Positions 24,401 to 33,940 are shown, numbered from the stretch's first letter. The stretch: 60,000 nt of DNA from Bolinopsis microptera (GCF_026151205.1 NC_087076.1:4799902-4859901), one strand, 5' to 3'. Numbers and translations: made by a program. Notes: generated by a model not told the origin, from the sequence alone.

Positions 24401-27400
24401 AAGCATTAAATATATAGCTAATCCAAATGTTCTTGACCACCGTTATCAAAGGCTCATCAGAAAGATGGAAAGAATTGCTAGGAGCACCAACAATGCCACG
24501 GTCATAGAAGTTTCAGAGCTTTTTAAATCCCTCTGTACCTGATCAGAAACATTCTGTACCATATTTGGAGAAGTCTGTGCCAATGACACAAAGACCCCTC
24601 CTGGCAATGACTGACACACTAACGGGGTCCTGGAGCTTGAGCAATTTGTCGTGAATTCTTGGTCGTATATTCCTGGGGCTACCTTCACTCCAAACCCTTT
24701 GTTGCAAGTAACTGTGATGATCTCTCCTGGTAGGAAAAATGGAACTTTCTCCCCATGCAAAATACTCCCTTCTGTCACACTGATCTCCTTGCAAGGGAAA
24801 TTTTGAAGCTTTTCAAGATCGTTGCCAGTTATATTATCGATGGAGGACAATGATATTCTGTTCAGCCAGTTGAGGGAAGTACTGTCGGGTAGAATGAGAG
24901 GAAAAAAGGCTTCACGGCGTCTGAGTGACCATGCACCATTCAGTTCTAGGCACATGAGAAGCTTCTGACTGAGGTCACTTCCATTCTCACTACCATTTGC
25001 ACAAGCCTGTAAGAATACTGTACGGGATATCGAATGGGTTATGCTCCTATCTATCTGCACGGCTGAGAAGCACATGTTCCCTTGGTCCATCTTCACCTTC
25101 ACCACGTCACACCCAAAATAACCTGACACACCCTCCTCAACCAGGATAACTTCCCACTGCTGCGCTGTCTCGCAGGCTGAACTCCAGTACAGCTGATATC
25201 CAAGGGAGGCGGATTGTTCGGTTTCCGTGAAGTTTACCTCCACACACCTGTATGAATCGCTCCTCTGGAAAACCGTGAAAGACTTTTCTGCGTTTAACCT
25301 ATCCTGTTCGGTCATGTTTATCTCGGACAACTCTGAAAGTGGATCATCACAGTCTTTCAGCCTGAATATAAAATGGGATGCATTGTCGGTCTCGTAGATC
25401 AGGCTGCTCCCCTCTTCCCGGTACAAAGAGCACTCAGACGGCCGATCTAGGTTGAACGAGAACGTCTCACATTCGGCTTCATACTTGCAGTATTCCTGGC
25501 ATTCGTTTCCGGGAGTAACATTAAACTGCATGAACGGCTCCGACTTTATGACAACGTTGTGTGTGACACAGTTGTGGTTTCTCTTCAAAGTGTATACGAC
25601 AGAGAGTAGGCTTATTATAGCTGTTGCAACGATTGCAAGTTTCTTGTACGACATTTAAGTTCACGAAAATAGTATTTAAAGTTTTAAAAATGGGGTTCTA
25701 AAATATTTATTGCAGTGCTAAAGTCTAAATATAGTTTGCAGGTGTCACGTGTGTTTGAGTCTTTCCACGTGACATGGTCCGCTCCATTTGTCATTGTTCA
25801 CGATCAAACAGATTCTGAGCCTTCAAAGTTAGATAAAAAGATTTCAAACCGTCCATTATGTAAAGTAACGGGTATTATTCAAATTTGAAGACTTTGCACT
25901 ACAAAGTTTGATAAAAGGGTCTTAGCACAAGCATTATTGAAAATACCTTGTAGTATTCAAAATGATATAAAGGAAGCCCTTGACAGTGTGCCTGGCAACT
26001 TCCCAGGCGACATGGGGCAGTCCGGTCTATTGTTCAACAATCACATTATATATATAACTAGTAACTACTACACAGGGAAAAGATCTTGAAAAGGGTCACA
26101 TATTTTGTTTTATTCAAAATATCATAAATATGACGTGTATCCCCAGCCATTTCAAAAAGGGCTTGGCTGAAAAGACTGCAGGTTAGCACTTCACAGCTGA
26201 TAACTAACCTGATCCTGCTTAGTAAGGAAGTTGACGATATAAGGATTACCCATACTGTGAGCCACCAACATAACCGGTGTGTTCCCGTTCAGTTCATACG
26301 TCTCTTCCACCAGGTATCTGAGTTTTATAAAGTACTCCTGTCCTACCTTTGTGTTGGGCGTGTATCTGAGAATGTGAACATTAACAACAGTGAGGAGTGT
26401 TAATGAGGCCGGGGGGTCTTCATCAAAATTATCTCGAAATTGACTTCATAGTTGTTTCTGATAGAGGGGAGTGATATCTATCAGTTGTTTCTGGTCTCAT
26501 GGAAAAATATTGTTCCTAGCCGAAATTATCGCCTGTCAAAGGTCAGCGCTTATGTGTAATTGTATTGCGTGAGCGATTTTCAATCACGCGTTCTGAAAAT
26601 CGAGTCTAAAAATCTATCTCCTCCTACATTTTTAGAGCAATCACCCTCAAAAGTTCAGGATATGTTCTAAGGATCATTTAGAAGATTTGACTCAAGCCCA
26701 ATATTGAGATATGTCTTAAATTTTTATTTGATTTTGAAAATCTTGGACCTCAAAAAATCTTCAAAAAACAAGGTTCAAGATTTTCAAAATCGAATAAACA
26801 ATTTTTAAAGGCATATCTCAAAATTCGGTTCGACCGGCGATAATTTCGGCAAGGGGCAATATTTTACCATGGGATCAAAAGCAGCTGATAGATATCACTC
26901 CCCCCTATCAGAAACAACTATAAAGTCAATTTCGATAGAATTTTGAATTTTGGTGAAAGGACCAGTTAACTCAAAAAAAGTGATCCTCATATTTTGACAG
27001 ATTGTGACATATAGCAAACTGAGCAACGAGTCGAAATTCCTAAATCTCTAATTGCTCTCTAACGCGTGTAAATAGCGTTTGTATTATTTTGGTGATGACG
27101 TCCCTGGCGCGCGCAGAGGAGCTCGCGACTCGCGAGACTGTATTTTACAGGTAGAAAATGGACATAATACACAACTTTAGAGTAAGACAATAAAAATAAC
27201 GCAATTAACCGGCATCTATTTATCTAAAATTAAGCTGTTAGTGTTCATGATCAACCTATGGCGACAATGTTTTACGTGAAATGTAAAAATCAGGAGTAAT
27301 ATAAAAAGTGTATTCTTAAACTAAAGTGCTAGCTCATAGCACTGTTTAGATTAACGTTTGTCGTTTAGCCATCTCAGAATCAATCGTGCCGTAATATATG

Positions 27401-30400
27401 GCCAAAGAATAATAGGGTCTTGAAAATTCTATAGTTGTTCAGTGGGTCGATTGACTGAACACGTTTGCACTTAATGGTATTTAATTTTACCAGTAGTTTA
27501 TTCATGGTATGTACCGATGATAATACAATTAGGATGACAACTAGGTAAGTCAAACTCAAAACACACCGTACACTCCTATCAGTATTTGGTAGCCCGGGTA
27601 TTTTTGGCGGGAATTCGGTTCCCACGGCACCGTTATGATAGGAGCTACTACTACTAGCTCCAATCGGAACGGCCATAAAACCCAGACTTCTTGTCTCCTG
27701 TACTGTCTGGCACGTGCTGATTAAAGTACAAAATTTCGCTACATGCTATAAATATAATTGCTCTCGGAACAAACTCTTTTAGGACAGCGGATCAGTCGAC
27801 TGCTCGCATTCTTCCGAACAACTGTAATATTATATTACAACGTTACACTCTGATCAGTTATTTTTAATATATAGTACATTATTGAGCGAGTATAGTAGAT
27901 CAAGTAAAAAGTTGAAGTTTCACATATGACATAACCCTGACCCTTTTATCCGTTCATATATTATTACATAGTACATACAGATCAAAGATTTAGGCCTTTA
28001 TATAGACTTTGAAATTATAAGTAGCTAATAAACTTTTAACATTTTGAAAATGTCTTGGTTTTAGGAGTAGGAGTCTGAGTAGTAAGGAAGATTACGTACT
28101 ACATTTACCAATGGCTGATGACTTGGACAAAAATTCCACTGAGCATGAAGTGCAACGTGACTCAAGCTCTGCAGAAGTAACTTCTGATTCAAGTAGTGAG
28201 GAGTAAGGTTTTTTTTTTACATATGTCCCAGACCCATAGCTAGATCTGTGAATTTTAGGCAGACCCACTCGACAGCGGCCAAATTTTGCGCATTATGAGC
28301 CCCCAGCCTTATACACTTGCGGTACTTTTGTGATCCCCTTCTATGCCTCCCAATTATATTATCATCTCGTAACTTCATATTGAAGATTCCGTTATTCATT
28401 TATAGATTAATTTTTTCGATTCCAAATAACCGAAATTATAATTAAAACATTGTATTTCAATCAACCATCAATTTTGTTTATTTATTAAGTTATAAAAGTG
28501 TACAACTACAAGATGTACAGAAGTTGTTGTACAATGAAAACTCTAAAATAATGAAAACAACTTTTTTAAACAAACACAGGCACGTAGCCAGGATTTTTCG
28601 TTGGGGGGCCTACGGCGAGCAAAGCGAGCCGACGCATCCAACCCAGCTGCCCAGCGAGCAAGCTACGGCAGGGGCCTGGGGGCGCAGCCCCCAGCGGGGT
28701 CCAGGGGCAGAGCCCCTCGGGAAAAATTTTGAGAAATAGGGTGTTTTAGACGACATTTGGTGCATTAAAGAAATTTTTAGGACAGCAATAATCAGACATC
28801 ACAATAATACAAAGTTGGGGGTCCAAAGTTACAATATTAATGCTGTGGTACTACTGTTCTTTAATTTTTCGCTGAAAATTAAGCACTAAGAATATGCCAA
28901 AATGTCTTACCAGTCCCTACCGAACTCAGTACTTGTCACATTGAATGGAATAAGTACATTGTATAGTGGGATTTGGGAATAATTTACGAAATGCTGAAGT
29001 CGATTGCCTGCCGTTTAAACAGTACAGACTGCTTGAGTCATAAACACAGCCCAGTTACCAGGCGACCATGGGGACTAGAGGGCTTATTTTTTTCTGGGGT
29101 TCAATTTTTCCGGGGGGGGGGGGGGCTGCAGCCCCCTGCCCCCCCCCCCCCCCCCCTGGCTACGTGCCTGCATTCTGGTTGCCAGACCCACTCTTCTAGA
29201 GTGCAGACCCTACCATTTTGGTTGCCAGACCCGCTCTTCTAGAGTGAAGACCCACCATTCTGGTTGCCAGATCAGACCCACTATTCTAGAGTCCAGACCC
29301 ACAATTCTGGTTGCCATATCTCCTATATTCTAGTTTATAGACCCCCAATTCTGGTTGCCAGATCCACTCTTCTAGATTGCAGACCCACCATTCTGATTGC
29401 CAGACCCACTCTTCTCTTGAGTGCAGACCTACCATTCTGGTTGCCAGAACCACTCTTCTAGAGTGATGACCCACCATTTGGGTTGCCAGACCCACTATTC
29501 TAGAGTCCAGACCCACAATTCTGGTTACCATATCTCCTTTATTCTAGTTTATAGACCCCCAATTCTGGTTGACAGATCCACTTTTCTAGAGTGTAGACTT
29601 GCCATTCTTGTTGCCAGACCCAATCTTCTAGAGTGAAGACCCACTATTCTAGAATGCAGCCCACCATTCTAGAGTGAAGACCCACCATTCGGGTTGCCAG
29701 ACCCACTATTCTAGAGTCCAGACCCACAATTCTTGTTGCCATATCTCCTATATTCTAGTTTATAGACCCCCAATTCTGGTTGCCAGATCCACTCTTCTAG
29801 ATTGCAGACCCACCATTCTGATTGCCAGACCCACTCTTCTAGAGTGCAGACCCACCATTCTAGAGTGAAGACCCACTCTTCTAGGGCGAAGACCCACCAT
29901 TCTGGTTGCCAGACCCACTATTTAACTGTTGCCTGGTATTATCATAGTTACTATTATATTGGTTTTTTAAATTTATAGAACACTGCAGCAATAATAAGTA
30001 CTTTAATTTGGAGAAGGGCAACAGGGGCAATCACATAATTTTCAACAAACGAAGATTATCTAATTTTTGCATAAATTTTTCTCGTCATGTGACAACCCCC
30101 CCCCGGCCCCCCTGAAAAACTCATCGGATTTTCGCTTCCCGCGAACATGATTTTTTCTGAAAATTTTTGTCAAGCTAGATCTGTAAATATATCAAATATG
30201 TTAAAAAAAAACCTTAGTGAGGAGGAAAACGAGAACATTCCGGATGACTGTGGGGTGATCAACAATTCAACGTCCATCATGTACAGTTTGGCATTTGACC
30301 CCTATCGGCTAGATCTCAGTGACCATGATAGCGACCAAGAACTTTGTAAAGAGCAGGACTGTGACACAGATGAAGAGGACGATGACGTAGAAAATAGGTT

Positions 30401-32811
30401 GTGTGCTCCCGTTAGTGTTCACTCAAAAGATTGGTGTATTTGTGAGAAATGTGGAACACTAACTGAAGGGGAAGTTTCCTACTGTTGCTCTGACGTTAGC
30501 GTTGTTCGAGACATGATGGAAACAGAAAATCAATTTGTATAACTGAACACAGCAAATTTTTCAATTTTATTTTAAATAGAGACGCATAAGAAATGGCCAC
30601 ATATGGTCACAAAATTATTAGTTATCCGGATAGAGATGACCAGGAGAGTTTCCACCAACTTTTACGCCATACAGCTTATCTAGATCCTTTCTAAATTTGT
30701 TAGAGTTTCATGGACTGGGGAAAAAGCAATAAGAAGCAAATATCCGAACATTTCAAACAAGTACGTGGGTTTTAAAGAAAGCGAATTTTCATCTCAATCC
30801 AACTGTAATACGCTTCAACAATTCTAGTTTCTATGCATTTGTAGTACTTACCCTACTTAGTGATCGTCAATGTCTATTTGTAGTTCAATTCACTTAGAAA
30901 TTCACATATTATTATGATTTGTTATTTATTCGAATAAAAGTTTCTACTTGAATCATATACTTGGCTGAAAACAACAACAACAACAAGGTGTTAGCCAAAA
31001 CTATAAGGATTTTGGAGAACTAGGGAAATAGTCATAATTCTAAAATTTGAGTGAGTTACATGTGTTTTATTGACAATGATAAACATTTGCAATGTATTAT
31101 GCTATGCAAGCGCGCGCTGAGGGACTTAGTGACGTCACGAGGCCACAGCTTATTAATGCAATAACACACGTTACACGTACGCTAGAGAGTTGGTTCTTTC
31201 GGCGATACGATTTTTTACGAGTTTGTCACAGCTGATTTAAATCTTAGCCAAATTGGAGACTACAAAAAATTTGAGTTAACTGGTCCTTTAATCAAACTTC
31301 AAACTCAGGTAATGTAACAGATAAAACATAGACTCAAGTCAAAGTTTTACTATGAAATTAAAATACAACGACTAATGAAAAGAAGAATAGATATTCTATA
31401 TATTCATCATAAACGATAATTAGGTATTAAATATTAATTGCAATGATTAATTGTATTTTTATGGTGTTCAACACAATCAAAGGATCGAGGTAGTACATAC
31501 GCAAGATTAGAACCTGAAATCATACGGAGCCCCCCTGATACTGATGCCACGTGTGTAACCTGGTAGTTTCTCTATACCAATTATCAGCTTCTCAAACTGG
31601 ACTACGAACTGGTGCTGAGAGAATAACACGTGAGAGAAGAAAACTAGAACCACGTGATGTTTCTAAGCAGAACGTCTTCTTTCTGATCAACAAAAAGCTA
31701 GGCCAGTTTCCTGGGAATCTGGGCAACACTAAATTTCAAGCATTATTTTAAAAAGCAAAAGATGGCTGTTTTGTTATACAGTACTTACAGGTTATGTATG
31801 AACGATCATTCTTGAAAAACTGAGATCATAAATACCCGAGCTTTAATAGGTACATAATAATATGTATATTATTTATAGAACTTATTACCTCGTCCAAATA
31901 TCCTATGCCGTCAGTGTAACCAAAATCGTTTACTTTTGTCTGCACGCCAGCCCTGTTTTTTATGTCACTCACGTCAGATATGTCTAATCGAAACGTGTCT
32001 GTCCAGCAACTTATCGTCTGAGAAATGATATTTATCGTCTAAGAAATGATAAATGAAATTAATAAAATGAGTAAAATCAACTATTCTCATACATACAGGA
32101 GGGAGCATGCAGTCGATACAAAGCCACAGAAGAGTCCAACCCCCACTGTCCTTGGTGCAGTAGTAATGTGGGGCACTGTCCTTCACATACCATCCATCTA
32201 TCTGACTCCCACAAATACCTGTCATTTTGTAAATTAATGAATATTTTTTTATGGGATAAAGTAAATAACAGAAAATCTCTGATAGTTTGTGCTTCTCTCC
32301 AGTAGCGGCCATCTTGGAGGGGGGGGGGGGGCGCCAAATCGTCGTTTGAATGTAGGACAATTTTGAAAAACTTTACTACAGTACTAGCAAAACTGTGCGT
32401 TTTGATCTAGAAACACATTTTTTAGAGATTTTGCCAGAGTATCCTCACCTAATTTGTCTAACTTAGGGAGGGGCGCCTAAAAGGGGAGGGGGCACCAATA
32501 GAGGGGCGCTTTTTCGGGATGGGGGGGGGGGGGGGGGGGCACCAACATGTAACGTTACGCCACTGCTTCTCTCTGGCAATTTGATACACATGAGTATTAC
32601 ACACATAATATTAAACTTTACGACAATATGGTTCAAAAATCTGTTGTGGATTTTATGTAGCAAGTTGAGATGGTACTAGAGCAATGAAATATTAAATTCA
32701 TATAAAATCACCTGGTACCAAGATTACAGGTGTAACAGTGTCGTTACCAGATTTTGGAAGGGATTCTGAGGGATTTAATAACAGACTAGTCACGAGGAAC
32801 ACTAAAAACAT
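10832..32811 (-). CDS. PLA2G15-like: Lysosomal phospholipase A2 / LCAT-like acyltransferase, 9 exons
   Basis: Exons on the minus strand: 32811-32712, 32218-32097, 32017-31889, 31614-31514, 26365-26209, 12447-12360, 12158-12020, 11398-11234 and 11099-10832. They join in frame to 1269 nt (422 residues; human PLA2G15 is about 412). The protein opens with a signal peptide (MFLVFLVTSLLL) and the VPG oxyanion/entry motif at 32-34. C54 and C78 have the family's lid-disulfide spacing. RGAPYDF falls near 144-150, the nucleophile S188 is in AHSMGN, the acid is in GDGDGTVN (D352 or D354), and H384 is in ATHLEIL. All introns are GT..AG. The family hydrolyses or transfers phospholipid acyl chains in lysosomes or secretions. 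The 13.8-kb intron 5 encloses two other genes, and intron 4 holds a 4.3-kb mobile element. The serine-motif Met, and Thr in place of Glu before the His, are small departures. The choice between PLA2G15 and LCAT is uncertain. Confidence 0.93.
12932..13010. repeat. Possible pogo/Tigger-like terminus
   Basis: A TA dinucleotide followed by CAGTGAACCCTCTATATACC resembles the start of pogo/Tigger-type elements. No matching inverted end was found, so this is a fragment at best. Confidence 0.3.
13901..22990 (+). CDS. SLC22-family organic ion transporter, 11 exons
   Basis: Exons: 13901-14120, 19452-19892, 20065-20269, 20439-20566, 20726-20876, 21242-21342, 21456-21621, 21891-22105, 22291-22485, 22620-22771 and 22910-22990. 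They sum to 2055 nt (684 residues) with consistent phase and GT..AG junctions. TM1 is near residues 23-43. The DWNLHC block (259-264) precedes TM2, and the MFS signature GNLFDMIGRK is at 289-298. MPDSPRYFLVNK, a YYGFSFSWSELGNNIY block and YTMELAPTSHRGKMLGYSSF also match SLC22. These plasma-membrane carriers move organic cations, anions or zwitterions; the substrate is not predictable here. The first extracellular loop is about 220 residues, roughly twice the family norm, and exon 2 supplies most of the excess. The gene lies wholly inside intron 5 of the phospholipase gene, on the opposite strand. Its 5.3-kb intron 1 is mostly mobile elements. Confidence 0.93.
15225..16826 (+). pseudogene. Internally deleted LINE copy (endonuclease joined to RT tail)
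   Basis: The endonuclease domain (frame 15298-16179) reads TETHLKSYHL, GIYRPPSAP, TGDFNLPFINW and TELSDHDIVS, then stops. Directly after, another frame (16185-16592) gives the C-terminal end of a CR1-like reverse transcriptase: MLLYKSYVRSHLEYCCPLWS and MYSLQRRRERYTIILVWK. A second shift near 16550 leads into a last block ending near 16797. The whole catalytic core of the reverse transcriptase, including any YADD, is missing. The 3' end is followed by an AAGT repeat (about 16811-16826). This copy cannot be autonomous. It is nested inside the TA-flanked element. Confidence 0.85.
17195..17377 (+). pseudogene. Fragment encoding a tesmin/CXC-like cysteine-rich segment
   Basis: A 60-codon frame whose second half is C-rich in the spacing of CXC/tesmin-type zinc-binding segments: CNC, CGNACSC, HCGSTC, CQDNC. 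It has no convincing start (TTG at the edge), no partner exon that I can join, and lies just inside the right inverted terminus of the 3.8-kb element. It is probably the tail of a protein carried by, or trapped in, that element. Confidence 0.4.
18171..19432. mobile_element. 1.26-kb TA-flanked inverted-terminal element
   Basis: CGGGTATATGCCTCACAG at 18171 is matched in reverse complement at the right end (19432), with TA on both outer sides. The interior has further copies of the CCTCACAAAATGGCC word in both orientations, and a direct duplication of about 180 bp (about 18385-18560 and 18565-18740). There is no credible protein. It is a Tc1/mariner-type non-autonomous element in SLC22 intron 1, 50 bp from the previous one, and it ends about 19 bp before the exon 2 acceptor. 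Confidence 0.75.
21060..21215. mobile_element. 156-bp PIF/Harbinger-type MITE
   Basis: GGGGTCGTTCACATA at 21060 and its reverse complement ending at 21215 are flanked by direct TTA repeats (21057-21059, 21216-21218). A 3-bp TTA target duplication is the hallmark of PIF/Harbinger. It lies in SLC22 intron 5, ending 26 bp before the exon 6 acceptor junction. Confidence 0.8.
23287..23690. repeat. 40-bp minisatellite
   Basis: About 10 copies of a 40-bp unit containing CTGGAGAGCCTCTCAG and TTTATACCGCTCA. A few copies have small insertions near 23605-23635. It starts about 300 bp after the SLC22 stop codon. The overlapping open frames here, each shifted by one unit, are a result of the repetition. 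Confidence 0.85.
23689..23799. repeat. Short fold-back element
   Basis: AGATTTTTGATTTAGGCC at the left is mirrored at the right end, and an inner AATTTGGC/GCCAAATT pair extends the stem. It forms a 111-bp hairpin abutting the 40-bp minisatellite. Confidence 0.75.
23800..24445. other. Spacer between SLC22 and PAN/sushi genes
   Basis: AT-rich sequence with a run of C near 24292-24301. No coding feature supported. It lies within phospholipase intron 5. Confidence 0.4.
24446..25654 (-). CDS. PAN/apple and sushi domain membrane protein, intronless
   Basis: A single 402-codon frame with an ATG start. Residues 5-22 are a hydrophobic signal peptide or anchor. About 28-105 fit a PAN/apple fold with paired cysteines (CVTHNVV, CQEYCKYEAECETFSF, CSLYREEG). 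The middle is an unassigned ectodomain with eight or so cysteines and several N-glycosylation sequons (NMT, NFT, NGS, NIT). About 285-348 look like a sushi/CCP module (CKEIS, GEIITVTCNKGFG, NCSSSRTPLVC). The last 20 residues are a hydrophobic segment (transmembrane or GPI signal). It is probably a cell-surface glycoprotein with an adhesive or recognition role, inferred only from the domains. It lies in phospholipase intron 5, on the same strand as the host gene, and has no introns of its own. Confidence 0.8.
   Translation of the reverse strand: MSYKKLAIVATAIISLLSVVYTLKRNHNCVTHNVVIKSEPFMQFNVTPGNECQEYCKYEAECETFSFNLDRPSECSLYREEGSSLIYETDNASHFIFRLKDCDDPLSELSEINMTEQDRLNAEKSFTVFQRSDSYRCVEVNFTETEQSASLGYQLYWSSACETAQQWEVILVEEGVSGYFGCDVVKVKMDQGNMCFSAVQIDRSITHSISRTVFLQACANGSENGSDLSQKLLMCLELNGAWSLRRREAFFPLILPDSTSLNWLNRISLSSIDNITGNDLEKLQNFPCKEISVTEGSILHGEKVPFFLPGEIITVTCNKGFGVKVAPGIYDQEFTTNCSSSRTPLVCQSLPGGVFVSLAQTSPNMVQNVSDQVQRDLKSSETSMTVALLVLLAILSIFLMSL
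26209..26365 (-). CDS. PLA2G15-like: Phospholipase/LCAT-like gene, exon 5 (nucleophile exon)
   Basis: Encodes 53 codons (151-203), including the catalytic serine motif AHSMGN. The acceptor is CTCAG and the donor GTTAGT. It lies alone between the two large introns. Confidence 0.9.
26417..26953. repeat. Inverted-terminal MITE, ~0.54 kb
   Basis: The termini (26417-26530 and 26835-26953) share ATAGTTGTTTCTGATAG and GAGTGATATCTATCAG in opposite orientations. The middle has a second, inner inverted pair (ATTTTGAAAATCTTGGACCT and its partner). It is in phospholipase intron 4, beginning 51 bp after exon 5 in forward coordinates, and directly adjoins the larger element that starts at 26956. Confidence 0.7.
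28111..28206 (+). CDS. Short acidic/serine-rich reading frame, possible first exon of the P2RX7-like gene
   Basis: ATG followed by 31 codons rich in D, E and S (MADDLDKNSTEHEVQ...DSSSEE), ending either at TAA or at a GTAAGG donor inside the last codons. Proteins with a P2RX7-like C-terminal domain commonly have such an acidic Ser-rich start. If the donor is used, this may splice to the downstream piece at 30147-30542. Splicing is inference. Confidence 0.35.
   Translation: MADDLDKNSTEHEVQRDSSSAEVTSDSSSEE
28577..29170. mobile_element. hAT-like non-autonomous element
   Basis: CAGGCACGTAGCCAGG at 28577 is mirrored exactly at 29155-29170. The ends start with CAG, as in hAT elements. It holds GC-rich blocks and long G and C runs near 29113-29157. 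No 8-bp target duplication is visible, perhaps because the right flank has become part of the following minisatellite. Confidence 0.6.
29171..29930. repeat. 42-bp minisatellite with ~210-bp higher-order period
   Basis: Tandem units containing TTCTGGTTGCCAGACCCAC and TTCTAGAGTGCAGAC. A variant unit (CCATATCTCC.ATATTCTAGT) recurs at about 29323, 29529 and 29740, indicating a higher-order unit of about five 42-bp repeats. Open frames on both strands here are by-products. Confidence 0.8.
30147..30542 (+). CDS. P2RX7-like intracellular-domain protein, partial
   Basis: A 131-codon frame with an acidic middle (DSDQELCKEQDCDTDEEDDD) after an SLAFDPYR block, then WCICEKCGTLTEGEVSYCC. The WCxCxxC...T..E...CC pattern is the start of the zinc-binding domain shared with the P2X7 cytoplasmic tail and common as stand-alone proteins in invertebrates. 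The frame stops about 15 residues after the CC, so most of the domain is missing: this is a truncated copy, or further exons lie downstream that I cannot join. It lies inside the 4.3-kb element. Confidence 0.5.
   Translation: MIFSENFCQARSVNISNMLKKNLSEEENENIPDDCGVINNSTSIMYSLAFDPYRLDLSDHDSDQELCKEQDCDTDEEDDDVENRLCAPVSVHSKDWCICEKCGTLTEGEVSYCCSDVSVVRDMMETENQFV
31514..32811 (-). CDS. PLA2G15-like: Phospholipase/LCAT-like gene, exons 1-4
   Basis: 5' part of the gene. Exon 1 (32811-32712) encodes the signal peptide and VPG. Exon 2 (32218-32097) encodes the HYYC lid segment. Exon 3 (32017-31889) encodes CWTDTFRL through FGYTDGIGYLDE. Exon 4 (31614-31514) encodes the GYTRG..IRGAPYDF block. Intron 1 (493 bp) carries a hAT-type MITE. 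Intron 2 is only 79 bp. Confidence 0.88.
32300..32565. mobile_element. hAT-type MITE in phospholipase intron 1
   Basis: Flanked by an exact 8-bp duplication CTTCTCTC (32292-32299 and 32566-32573), diagnostic for hAT. The right end is CGTTACGCCACTG and the left end CAGTAGCGGCC is diverged. Interior blocks (GCGCCAAATCGTCGTTTGAA, GTACTAGCAAAACTG) match the copy at 50867-51153. G runs are present at both ends. Confidence 0.85.
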
Positions 32812-33867
32812 TCTCACCTAAGGGATATAAAAGTATAATGGGTGTGCTAAGTGCATAAAATGGGGGTCATGCATAAATATAAACTCATACTCAGACTGTG
32901 AAATTATCTTACGATTTTACGTACTAACTTTTTAAGTAGGTACTGTTGACGTCTGGTATTCATAAAGTTTCAAATAATTACTAGCCTGAGTACATTCTCT
33001 TGAGTAAATACTCAAAATTTGAACTAGTACTCAAATTGGTATTCATGAAGTTAATAAATGTTCAAAAGAAGTACTCAAAAAATAAGTATTCAAACCAATT
33101 ATTTACAGAATGTACACACATATATATTTTGATCGATTTTAGTGAAAATATTTAATTTTTTCGGGAAATCAGACTGGTTGAAAGAGCCACAGAAAGGAGA
33201 AATGACAAAAGTAAACGTAATTGAATAATTCTCACTCCATAACCACTCAATCACAATATGATCCATGCACTCCAGTTCTGCTCTCCCACAAACTGATCAA
33301 CAAACAATTATCACAAGATCAAGTTGATGGGTGTGAGACTGACATTGTCTCTAAGGAGTTCATGAGACTAAAATATCTACTCTCTCAGGACTTCTTAAAA
33401 GAAAGCCATTGAAATTTTAAATCATTGATAGATTTGGTTTACATTACAGTGAAGCGTAAATTTACATGATTTACAGTGAAACAAATTTTTTCCCGATCCA
33501 TGACTCAAAGTGCCGAAGGCACAAAAGAGTCAAGGACAAGGGTTAGCGAACGAGGTTTTTTTTGTATATGGTAGCTTTCGTCCGTGCCTGCGTGCGAGCG
33601 TACGTGTCGCCCACGTGTCTGCCTGCGCAAAGTTATTTTGCGCGAAAATCTGAATTAAACATTTGTTGGCGCGCTGTGCTGAAATGTTCAAGTACATTGT
33701 TAATTTCACCATGTACGCATCCCGCTAGGGACTAATAGATAGCATAGTATTATTATTTTGAGTTAGTATTATTATTTTGCACAGATCCGTGTCAGGTTGC
33801 ATAAACAATAAACATATGGTTACATAGAAATATACACGATTTTCAAATTAAATATGGAATTATATCA
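32812..33867. other. Upstream region of the phospholipase gene
   Basis: About 1 kb before the inferred start codon at 32811. It includes a degenerate AGTACTCAAA-rich tract (32985-33085) and a short unidentified frame (33221-33412). No promoter element can be assigned with confidence. Confidence 0.35.
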
Positions 33868-33940
33868 ACTGGGCGGCGCTCGGCCTGTCACTCCGCCATA
33901 TCTGCATGCTTATAAACAGTAAAGACTGGGGTCCCCAGGT
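33868..33940 (+). repeat. 73-bp structured repeat, copy 1
   Basis: Starts ACTGGGCGGCGCTCGGCCTG and ends GACTGGGGTCCCCAGGT. The 3' part is a perfect palindrome (CTGGGGTCCCCAG). Two other copies of nearly the same length occur at 34143 and 52211. Confidence 0.65.

Larger units (their letters stand above)
26956..31289. mobile_element. 4.3-kb inverted-terminal element with P2RX7-like coding pieces
   Basis: AAAGGACCAGTTAACTCAAA at 26956 recurs in reverse complement at 31289. Past these 20 bp the two ends stay recognisably related for about 180 bp (shared GACGT, GCGCGCG and CTCTAACGCG/CTCTAGCGTA-like blocks). The interior contains a hAT-like insertion, a 42-bp minisatellite and coding pieces of a P2RX7-like intracellular-domain protein. 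No transposase frame and no target duplication were recognised. It fills most of phospholipase intron 4. Confidence 0.6.

Noticed and set aside
27380-27676. Minus-strand 98-codon frame with one hydrophobic segment
   Set aside because: No similarity recognised, lies inside the inverted-terminal element, and codon content looks like ordinary AT-rich DNA. Too weak to list as a gene.
29264-29868. Frames on both strands of 64-81 codons
   Set aside because: Products of the 42-bp minisatellite.
30981-31300. Independent gene near the right end of the 4.3-kb element
   Set aside because: No frame found. The sequence is explained by the diverged right inverted terminus.
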